From JBGTLW01 sp041743835 (GTDB lineage: Bacteria > Planctomycetota > Phycisphaerae > Phycisphaerales > Phycisphaeraceae), in the NCBI GenBank assembly GCA_041743835.1, contig JBGTLW010000021.1, positions 1-5,218 of the forward strand: a DNA stretch of 5,218 bases, in the 5' to 3' direction. Below are positions 1-5,218 of the stretch, piece by piece; positions within the stretch are counted from its first letter, which is position 1; each line of letters starts with the position of its first letter. A program made the translations under genes and the position numbers. A model generated the notes under the pieces. It did no database searches, was not told where the DNA came from, and saw only the letters and a list, made by a program, of their open reading frames with translations.

Positions 1-1593
1 CTCAGCGGTGGCATCGCCACGCTTGGCACCCACGGCGGGCACGGGCTGAACCCCGACATGATCGAGCGCATGATTGTCGAGGGCCAGGACCACTACGACG
101 CGATCTCGGTCCACATCCACGGCCACTTCCGCAACTTCCAGTCGCAAATCGATGGCCCGCTGGCCGAGCTTCGGAAGCAGCTAAAGCAAGACAAGCCGCT
201 TTGGTTCACGGAAACGGGCTATAACGGCGACGCGCACAAGATGGCGCAGGCGCTGGTGCAGAAGTTCGCCTTTGCCCGCGCCCGCGGGGCCGAGGGTTTT
301 ATCTGGTACGCGCTTTACGGCGGGGGTAACGCAAGCCCCTACAACATGTCCAGCCGAGGCGGTGATGCCCAGCCGGTCATCCCCGCGTACAACGAGATGG
401 TCCGCCAGATGCGCGGCAAGAAATTCGCCAAGCAACACGATGTGGGCCAAGGCAACTGGCTGCTGGAGTTTGCGGGCGACGGTCGTACCCTGATGGTCGG
501 CTGGGATGAGGATGCCGAGTCCTCCGGCCGGGTCGAGCTGGTCCGGCTGGCGGAGGGAGCGGACGCACAGTTCCTTAACGTCATGGGCCACGCCGCAGAG
601 TTGGCGACCTACGAGAACCTGGCGCTGCTGCCGCTGGGCAAAGACCTGCGCTACTTCGTCGCTAACGGGCGGGTCGAGGTGCTGGGTTCCCCGGTCACGC
701 TTGCTGATTCCCCGCGTGGCGAGGTCGGGCAGGTGGTGCCGGTGACCGCGACGCTGCACAACCCGCTGCAGCGTGCCGTTTCTTTCGAGTTGGCGTGGAC
801 GCTGCCGGGCGGCGCGACGCGCGAAGAGAGGGTTTCGCTCGAAGCGGGGCAGCGGGCTGAGGCGTCGATTGATCTGACGATCCCGCGCTTCGCCAGCGGC
901 GATGAGCAGCCCCACGTGAAGCTCGCGTACCGCATCGCCGAGACGCCGATCGCGGGGACACAGTCACTGGTGGTTCACGCGATCCAGCAGGTGCCCGCCA
1001 AGCCGATCGATCAGCGTGAGCCGGACTTTGTGCTGGGCGCTGACGACCAGACCATCTTCAACCCCAACGCAGCCGACCCGACGCGGGCGCACCTCGCGTG
1101 GGGTGGTGCCAAGGACTTGAGTGCGAAGGTTTGGCTGGCGCTTGAGGGTGACGCGTTGGCGGTGCGTGCCGACGTGACGGACCAGACACACCGCCAGCCA
1201 CACGAGCCGGCCAACTCCTGGCAGGCGGACGGCCTGCAACTGGCCCTCACGTTGCCCGGCCGGGGCGGGGTGTGGAACATCGGCCTGTCGCGCAGTGATG
1301 ATGGCAAAGACCACGCGCATGTGTGGGAGACCCCGACCGGCGTGAATGCCGCAGCCTTGTCGCAGTCCACCTTCAAGACCACGCCCAGTGCAGACGGGTT
1401 GGTGTACGAGTTGCGGATGCCATTGGAAGCGCTGGGCACAGATGCCGCGGCCTTGCGGAAGCAGGGGTTACGGATCAACCTGCTGGTGAATGACGACGAC
1501 GGGGCCGGGCGCAAGGGTTTTGCATACATCGCGCCCGGACTCGGTCGCGGGGGGATGGACCCGGAGCAGTGGCCGATGCTGCTGTTCGAGTAA
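1..1593 (+). CDS. Secreted-type glycoside hydrolase, GH-A-like TIM-barrel end plus CBM9-like C-terminus (5' partial)
   Basis: The reading frame is open from base 1, so the gene begins upstream; the ATG at 58 is internal, not the start. 530 residues are visible, numbered here from base 1. Residues about 27-120 look like the last strands of a (beta/alpha)8 hydrolase barrel: DAISVHIHGHF (strand 6-like), then KPLWFTETGYNG with Glu71 (bases 211-213) placed like the clan GH-A nucleophile at the end of strand 7, then GFIWYALYGGG (strand 8-like). The acid/base residue on strand 4 would lie before the window. Residues about 140-335 are beta-rich, suggesting a barrel-associated sandwich followed by an Ig/NEW3-like domain (around VTATLHNP). 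Residues about 340-530 resemble a CBM9-like carbohydrate-binding domain (VWLALEGDALAVRADVTD, WQADGLQLAL, YELRMPLEALG, ending MLLFE). No cysteine is present, which fits an exported protein. The GH family (GH39-, GH5- or Asl1-like) cannot be fixed from this fragment. The role, cleavage of a polysaccharide backbone or large oligosaccharide, is inferred. Confidence 0.8.
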   Translation, partial: LSGGIATLGTHGGHGLNPDMIERMIVEGQDHYDAISVHIHGHFRNFQSQIDGPLAELRKQLKQDKPLWFTETGYNGDAHKMAQALVQKFAFARARGAEGFIWYALYGGGNASPYNMSSRGGDAQPVIPAYNEMVRQMRGKKFAKQHDVGQGNWLLEFAGDGRTLMVGWDEDAESSGRVELVRLAEGADAQFLNVMGHAAELATYENLALLPLGKDLRYFVANGRVEVLGSPVTLADSPRGEVGQVVPVTATLHNPLQRAVSFELAWTLPGGATREERVSLEAGQRAEASIDLTIPRFASGDEQPHVKLAYRIAETPIAGTQSLVVHAIQQVPAKPIDQREPDFVLGADDQTIFNPNAADPTRAHLAWGGAKDLSAKVWLALEGDALAVRADVTDQTHRQPHEPANSWQADGLQLALTLPGRGGVWNIGLSRSDDGKDHAHVWETPTGVNAAALSQSTFKTTPSADGLVYELRMPLEALGTDAAALRKQGLRINLLVNDDDGAGRKGFAYIAPGLGRGGMDPEQWPMLLFE

Positions 1594-1617
1594 AACGTAG
1601 CCGCGTGACGCCCGCTG

Positions 1618-1634
1618 CATCGCCCCCCGCGATG
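1618..1634 (+). other. Small hairpin with all-C loop between the two hydrolase genes
   Basis: CATCGC (1618-1623) and GCGATG (1629-1634) pair perfectly over 6 bp around a five-C loop. It lies 24 bases after the first gene's stop and 46 bases before the second gene's start. No T-run follows on either strand, so it does not look like an intrinsic terminator. It could be an mRNA processing or stability element, or chance in GC-rich DNA. Confidence 0.25.
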
Positions 1635-1670
1635 AAAGATTACGTGGCGGGATACGATCAAGCTTTGTGA

Positions 1671-1674
1671 AGGA
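1671..1674 (+). promoter_or_regulatory. Shine-Dalgarno for the GH78-like gene
   Basis: AGGA (within TGAAGGA, 1668-1674) is 6 bases before the ATG at 1681. An in-frame TGA at 1633 closes the frame upstream, and no other ATG or GTG lies between it and 1681. This fixes the start of the 533-residue protein. Confidence 0.7.
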
Positions 1675-1680
1675 TTTGAA

Positions 1681-3282
1681 ATGCTCGATGCGAATCGTGA
1701 CCGCTGGATGATGATCGCTGAGTCGCTGGCCCCGAAGCTGACGCTATCGCCCGTGCCTGTCGAGGCGGTAGTTCGGCTTTGCGAAGACGCCGCAGCCTTC
1801 CACGGCTGGAAGGCTCAGAGCGTTGCGCCCGCGTCTGCGCTCGGTTCGCAACTGATCGAGCCGGGCGGCGAAGTGTGTCTGGACTTCGGCCGGCACATCG
1901 TCGGCCGGCTTGAGGTGACGCTCGCTGGTGTCACGCATCCGGGGCATGCGGAAGCCGTGCTGTCTGTGCGCTTTGGCGAGGTGGCCGCGGAGATCGGGCC
2001 AAGCGTGGTGGACAAAACTGGCAAGCTCGGCGGAGAGTGGCTGGAGTCGGTGCCGCTTCGTGTGCAGCCCGGCGGCGCGGTCATGTGCCCCACGCGACGC
2101 GCGTTCCGCTACGCGCGGGTGCGTGTGGAAGAAGCGCCGGGGCCGATCCGCCTGGCGGCGGCGCGGGTAGTCGAGGAATCGGCGGTGCCCGCATCGGTGG
2201 AAGACATGCGCCTGTGCCGCGGCCCGGCCGACCTGATCGAGATCGACGCGGTGTCCTTACGCACCCTGCGAAACTGCATGCAGGGCGTCTTCGAGGATGG
2301 CCCGAAGCGCGACCGCCGGCTCTGGCTGGGTGACTTGCGGCTGCAAGCGCTTGCCAATTACGTCAGCTTCCGCGACATGGGCCTTGTGAAGCGCTGCCTG
2401 TATCTCTTTGCGGCGTGCGCCTATGACGATGGTGTGATCCCCGCGTGTGTGTATGAGCGGCCGCGCTGGCACGCCGGCACCGAGTTCATCCCCGACTACT
2501 CGCTGCTGTTCGGCCCGACCCTGCTGGACTACCTCGAAGCCAGTGGCGATATGGACACCGCACGCGACCTGTGGCCGATCGCGCTACGCCAGACCGAGGT
2601 CCTCCGCCGATTCGTGGATAGCGATGGGTTGTTCGTTGATCCCGGCGACGTCTGGCTGTACATCGACTGGCACGAGGGCCTCGACCGGCAGGCCGCGGAG
2701 CAGGGCACGGCGTTGTACGCGCTCGAGAAGCTCCAGTGCTTGGGCAGACGTGTCGGAGCCGATGCCGCAACGCTTACCGAACTGAGCCGACGCTACGAGC
2801 AGATGAGTGCAGCCGCGCGCACGCGGTTGTGGGATGCGAAGCAGGGGCTGTTCGTCTCCGGCAAAGCGCGGCAAGTGTCGTGGGCGTCACACGTCTGGCT
2901 CACGCTCGGCGGGGCGCTGAGCGACGATGAGGCCCGCGCGGGTTTTGATCGACTAAGCAACGCGCCCAACGCGCTGCGTCCTGTCACGCCGTACCTGCAC
3001 CACCACGTCATCGAAGCCATGTTCGCATGTGGCCTTGGCGCGCGGGCGTCCGGCTGGCTCCGCGACTACTGGGGCGGCATGCTCCGTCACGACGCGACGA
3101 CATTCTGGGAGGTGTACGACCCCGAGCAACCGATGCTCTCCCCCTACGCAAGCATCCGCCACAACAGCTACTGTCACGCGTGGAGTTGCACCCCCGCCTG
3201 CTTCATCCGCCGCGGCCTGCTGGACCCCTACATCGACGCTGCGGAGTCGATGACCCACGCCGCGCACAACGCATCGACGTAG
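1681..3282 (+). CDS. GH78-like hydrolase (alpha-L-rhamnosidase-type), compact, probably cytoplasmic
   Basis: The product has 533 residues. An N-terminal beta-sandwich (about 45-170, with EVCLDFGRHIVGRLEV at 64-79) precedes an (alpha/alpha)6-barrel catalytic domain (about 185-515). The signature EDGPKRDRRLWLGD (205-218) matches the GH78 acid-site motif (DCPxR...GD): Asp206, Asp211 and Asp218 have the same 5- and 7-residue spacing as the acidic residues of Bacillus RhaB as I recall them. TTFWEVYD places Glu477 as the likely catalytic base. HNSYCHAWSCTPACFIRR (494-511) resembles the usual barrel end. GH78 enzymes release terminal alpha-L-rhamnose with inversion. At 533 residues it is much shorter than typical 900-1000-residue members, lacking extra beta domains at either end. 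There is no signal peptide and there are 13 cysteines, arguing for a cytoplasmic enzyme on imported oligosaccharides. It is placed 87 bases after the upstream hydrolase and 33 before the sulfatase, likely one transcription unit. Family-level assignment is strong; rhamnose as substrate is less certain, since related proteins can act on other sugars. Confidence 0.82.
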   Translation: MLDANRDRWMMIAESLAPKLTLSPVPVEAVVRLCEDAAAFHGWKAQSVAPASALGSQLIEPGGEVCLDFGRHIVGRLEVTLAGVTHPGHAEAVLSVRFGEVAAEIGPSVVDKTGKLGGEWLESVPLRVQPGGAVMCPTRRAFRYARVRVEEAPGPIRLAAARVVEESAVPASVEDMRLCRGPADLIEIDAVSLRTLRNCMQGVFEDGPKRDRRLWLGDLRLQALANYVSFRDMGLVKRCLYLFAACAYDDGVIPACVYERPRWHAGTEFIPDYSLLFGPTLLDYLEASGDMDTARDLWPIALRQTEVLRRFVDSDGLFVDPGDVWLYIDWHEGLDRQAAEQGTALYALEKLQCLGRRVGADAATLTELSRRYEQMSAAARTRLWDAKQGLFVSGKARQVSWASHVWLTLGGALSDDEARAGFDRLSNAPNALRPVTPYLHHHVIEAMFACGLGARASGWLRDYWGGMLRHDATTFWEVYDPEQPMLSPYASIRHNSYCHAWSCTPACFIRRGLLDPYIDAAESMTHAAHNAST

Positions 3283-3315
3283 CGCCCACTCACCTTACGC
3301 CAGCCAGCGCCATCC

Positions 3316-4749
3316 ATGCCTGCTACATTCACCCGCCGCCGATTCCTCCGTGCCGCGTCCAGTGCAGCGCTCACGCTGGCCGCCGGACGCACCGCCATGG
3401 CCATGACCACCAGCGCCAAACCGCCCAACATCCTGTTCCTGGTCGTCGATGACCTCAACGACTGGATCGGCTGCCTCGGCGGACACCCGCAGGTACTCAC
3501 CCCCAACCTCGATCGACTGGCCGCGCGCGGCATGGTGTTCGCCAACACCTCGTGCCCCGCCCCGATCTGCACCCCGGCGCGCACTGCGGTGCTCACTGGC
3601 AGGCACCCATCCACCAGCGGGCTGTACTTCCTCGCGCCCACCTTCCGCGATACGCCGACCCTGGAAAACGCCGTCACCCTGCCGCAGCACTTCCGTGAGC
3701 ACGGCTACCGCACCATGTCCGTCGGCAAGGTCTTCCACGGCAAGCACGACCCACCTTCGTGGGATGAGAACGGTGGGATCATCAACGCCTACGGCCCGAC
3801 GCCCGAGCGGAAGCTCAGCTATCCCAAGGGGCACCCCTTGTGGGACTGGGGCGCATACCCCACCGATGGCAGCGCCACGCCGGATGAGCGGATCGCCGAC
3901 TGGGCGGTTCGGCGGATCAATCAGCGTTACGATCAGCCCTTCTTTCTGGCTGCGGGGTTCTTCCGCCCACACGTGCCGATGTACGCCCCAGCACCGTGGT
4001 TCGAGGCGTACCCTGAAGGCAAAACGACGATGCCTCTGGCCGGCCCCACTGACCGTGAGGACATCTCTGATTACGCGAAGAAGCTGACCCACGCGGCCGT
4101 GGCCCCTCGTCATAGGGAGGTGGTCGAGTTAGGGCAGTGGGAGCACGCGGTGCGCTCGTATTTAGCCAGCATCAGTTACGTTGATCATCAGATCGGCAAG
4201 GTGCTCGACGCCTTGGCGCAGAGCGCGCACGCCGACAATACCGTTGTGGCGCTGTGGTCTGACCACGGCTTCCACCTCGGCGAGCACCAGCGTTGGGAGA
4301 AGCGTTCCCTCTGGGCCGAATCGACACGCGTGCCGATGATCCTTGCGGGCCCGGGCATAAAGCAAGGCAAGACCGACCAGCCGACCGGCACCATCGACCT
4401 GTACCCCACGCTGACCGAGCTCGCCGGCCTACCCCCACGCGACGGGCTTGATGGCCAGAGCCTGACCCCGTTGTTAGACGACCCGAAGACCACCGACTGG
4501 CGCGCCGCGACCGTCTGCACCTTCGGCCCGGGCAATCATGGTGTGAGATCGACGCGCTACAACTACATCCGCTACGCCGACGGCTCCGAAGAACTCTACG
4601 ACCATCACCACGACCCCCACGAGTGGCGCAACCTCGCGGCAGACAAAGCCTATGCCGAAGTAGCCGCGGAGCACCGCCTGTCGCTGCCCGCGAAAGATGC
4701 CCCGATGGTGACCGACAGCGCAGGCTCCGACTCGCCGCTGTTCCCGTGA
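3316..4749 (+). CDS. Tat-exported type I sulfatase, iduronate-2-sulfatase-like
   Basis: The product has 477 residues and hydrolyses sulfate esters, probably on sugars. A twin-arginine signal is clear: TRRRFLR (6-12), a hydrophobic stretch about 13-24, and an A-x-A site (27-29) giving cleavage near Ala29. Mature-domain signatures follow in order: NILFLVVDD (metal ligands Asp45, Asp46); PNLDRLAARG; the formylglycine motif CTPAR at 85-89 (Cys85, codon 3568-3570) followed by TAVLTGRHP; GKVFHG (Lys138, His141); FFRPHVPMYAP (215-225); LWSDHGFHLGEH (313-324, Asp316 and His317 as metal ligands); and EKRSLW (Lys329). The C-terminal subdomain includes STRYNYIRYADGSEELYDH and a D/H-rich PHEWRNLA element. 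Length and motifs fit the iduronate-2-sulfatase-like S1 group (S1_7 type), common in Planctomycetes. Cys85 must be converted to formylglycine by a maturase not in this window. The ATG at 3316 is chosen because it keeps the whole Tat signal; no Shine-Dalgarno is visible before it, so translation may be coupled to the gene ending at 3282. The exact sulfated sugar is unknown. Confidence 0.93.
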   Translation: MPATFTRRRFLRAASSAALTLAAGRTAMAMTTSAKPPNILFLVVDDLNDWIGCLGGHPQVLTPNLDRLAARGMVFANTSCPAPICTPARTAVLTGRHPSTSGLYFLAPTFRDTPTLENAVTLPQHFREHGYRTMSVGKVFHGKHDPPSWDENGGIINAYGPTPERKLSYPKGHPLWDWGAYPTDGSATPDERIADWAVRRINQRYDQPFFLAAGFFRPHVPMYAPAPWFEAYPEGKTTMPLAGPTDREDISDYAKKLTHAAVAPRHREVVELGQWEHAVRSYLASISYVDHQIGKVLDALAQSAHADNTVVALWSDHGFHLGEHQRWEKRSLWAESTRVPMILAGPGIKQGKTDQPTGTIDLYPTLTELAGLPPRDGLDGQSLTPLLDDPKTTDWRAATVCTFGPGNHGVRSTRYNYIRYADGSEELYDHHHDPHEWRNLAADKAYAEVAAEHRLSLPAKDAPMVTDSAGSDSPLFP

Positions 4750-4954
4750 TTGCTCGCTGGAGAGCTAAACAGGACGATAGCCGATGACCCTCTCGTCATG
4801 ACGCACGCGGCTGTGGTGCCATATTCTTCTCAGCGATGTGGACGCAAGCGCGGTTTGACGAGCACGCACGTGTCAGCTTCTGGTCAGCCACACCGTTCCG
4901 CTCCGCGATGTGCCCACGCGCGGCTCTGGTGTGCGTTGATGGCATCAAGACTCG

Positions 4955-5004
4955 TTCCAGCTCCGCCGTGCCCGAAAAACCCTGTTGGGCACGGCGAGCT
5001 GGAA
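4955..5004. repeat. Long imperfect inverted repeat / stem-loop, possible transcription end or structured RNA
   Basis: The left arm 4955-4973 (TTCCAGCTC-c-GCCGTGCCC) pairs with the right arm 4987-5004 (GGGCACGGC-GAGCTGGAA): 18 base pairs with a single bulged C at 4964 and a 13-base loop (4974-4986). It is by far the strongest palindrome I see in the window and lies about 205 bases past the sulfatase stop. No T-run follows directly on either strand: the nearest is TTTTT at 5024-5028 on the + strand, 20 bases past the stem. A classical intrinsic terminator is therefore doubtful. Other options are a Rho-assisted 3' end, an mRNA-stabilising element or a dispersed repeat. Confidence 0.7.
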
Positions 5005-5125
5005 TATAAGGGTAGTTTCATAGTTTTTGCGGTTGAGTCGAGCGCAGTGCAACCCAAATCAACGCCTGCCCCAGCCACTAATACGCATCCCAAAAACTTC
5101 TCGTGCGCGTTCGGCGCTTGTTAGG

Positions 5126-5154
5126 TTGCGCCCGGGGCGGTTGTGAGGCATGAT
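5126..5154 (+). promoter_or_regulatory. Weak promoter-like pair before the last gene
   Basis: TTGCGC (5126-5131) and CATGAT (5149-5154) are 17 bases apart, a correct sigma-70 spacing, but match the consensus only 3/6 and 4/6. An alternative is a TATAAG hexamer at 5005-5010 in the AT-rich patch, which lacks a good -35. Neither is compelling. A promoter is expected somewhere here because the gap from the sulfatase is too long for simple operon spacing. Confidence 0.18.
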
Positions 5155-5183
5155 GTCGGCTCCACCCTCAGGAGACCCGACAT
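5153..5183 (+). promoter_or_regulatory. Inverted repeat enclosing the Shine-Dalgarno and reaching into the start codon
   Basis: ATGTCGG (5153-5159) and CCGACAT (5177-5183) are perfect 7-bp arms around a 17-base loop that carries the Shine-Dalgarno AGGAG (5170-5174). The right arm includes the first two bases of the ATG at 5182. In RNA this could be a translation-controlling hairpin; in DNA it could be an operator half-site pair. A 7-bp repeat can also arise by chance. Confidence 0.3.
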
Positions 5184-5218
5184 GGATGTCACTTTTCACC
5201 TACCCGAAGACGCCGACA
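5182..5218 (+). CDS. Start of an unidentified gene (3' partial)
   Basis: The ATG at 5182 has a strong Shine-Dalgarno, AGGAG at 5170-5174, with a 7-base spacer. Twelve codons are visible, MDVTFHLPEDAD, and the frame is open to the window end. A short beta-strand-like stretch followed by LPEDAD resembles the opening of small DNA-binding antitoxins (ribbon-helix-helix or UPF0175-like) with a strand-then-LPxx pattern, but twelve residues cannot establish that. It begins 432 bases after the sulfatase, so it is probably a separate unit from the polysaccharide genes. Confidence 0.55.
   Translation, partial: MDVTFHLPEDAD

Larger units (their letters stand above)
4750..5181. other. Intergenic region, no convincing gene
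   Basis: Coding signature stops at the sulfatase TGA. The same frame stays open to the TAG at 5122-5124 from a TTG at 4750. Its 124 residues show mixed third-base GC, no domain and no Shine-Dalgarno, so I treat it as non-coding. What can be seen is a strong imperfect stem-loop (4955-5004), an AT-rich patch right behind it (about 5003-5028), and the leader of the next gene. A weak 5-bp ATGAC/GTCAT hairpin at 4784-4799 is probably chance. Confidence 0.6.

Noticed and set aside
181..915. Long open frame on the minus strand (244 codons) inside the first hydrolase
   Set aside because: It is antisense to a clearly coding frame with recognisable barrel motifs. The translation is Arg/Gln-rich with no domain, as expected for a shadow frame in GC-rich DNA.
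3295..4113. Long open frame on the minus strand (272 codons) opposite the sulfatase
   Set aside because: It covers the Tat signal and the CTPAR motif region of a secure sulfatase gene. Its Gly/Arg/Val-rich translation shows no family feature.
4955..5028. Classical Rho-independent terminator
   Set aside because: The stem is strong but is not followed directly by a U-rich tract; TTTTT begins 20 bases after it. It is kept as an inverted repeat of unknown role.
4884..5093. 69-codon minus-strand frame in the intergenic region
   Set aside because: I found no recognisable family and no convincing ribosome site. The frame runs through both arms of the palindrome, which better explains its constrained sequence.
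4750..5124. 124-codon frame continuing in frame after the sulfatase stop, considered as a separate gene or stop-codon readthrough
   Set aside because: The sulfatase already ends at a normal family length. The extension has irregular third-base composition, no domain and contains the long palindrome.
5120..5126. GTTAGGT matching an integron attC core (GTTRRRY)
   Set aside because: No partner RYYYAAC core lies at a suitable distance upstream, and no L-box pairing or cassette arrangement is seen. A 7-base degenerate match is expected by chance.

Overview
The window reads as a piece of a polysaccharide-degradation locus from a GC-rich bacterium. All supported genes lie on the + strand: the 3' part of a large secreted glycoside hydrolase (1-1593), a compact GH78-like (alpha-L-rhamnosidase-type) hydrolase (1681-3282), a Tat-exported type I sulfatase of the iduronate-2-sulfatase-like group (3316-4749), a stretch of about 430 bases with no convincing gene, and the first 12 codons of another gene (5182 to the window end). 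High GC, sulfatase and glycosidase genes side by side, and Tat-type export of the sulfatase fit the PVC group best, particularly marine Planctomycetota (Phycisphaerae- or Pirellula-like) or sulfatase-rich Verrucomicrobiota/Kiritimatiellota. This is inference from gene content; there is no rRNA or marker gene here.

Layout: the first two genes are separated by 87 bases containing a small C-loop hairpin and a good Shine-Dalgarno. The second and third are only 33 bases apart, so co-transcription of genes 2 and 3, and possibly 1, is likely. After the sulfatase the coding signature stops. The 432-base gap holds one strong imperfect stem-loop (about 4955-5004), an AT-rich patch just behind it, and a translation start with Shine-Dalgarno at the far end, itself set inside a short inverted repeat.

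Working model: the first protein has a TIM-barrel hydrolase end, a beta-sandwich stretch and a CBM9-like C-terminus, with no cysteine in the 530 visible residues. It probably acts outside the cytoplasm on a polymer. The sulfatase strips sulfate esters from fragments in the periplasm. The GH78-like enzyme has no signal peptide and 13 cysteines, so it probably finishes oligosaccharides in the cytoplasm. A sulfated, deoxy-sugar-containing algal glycan such as ulvan or fucoidan is a plausible substrate, but the sequence does not prove it. I found no mobile element, CRISPR array, tRNA or rRNA. The region is mostly recognisable carbohydrate-utilisation biology rather than a clearly new system.
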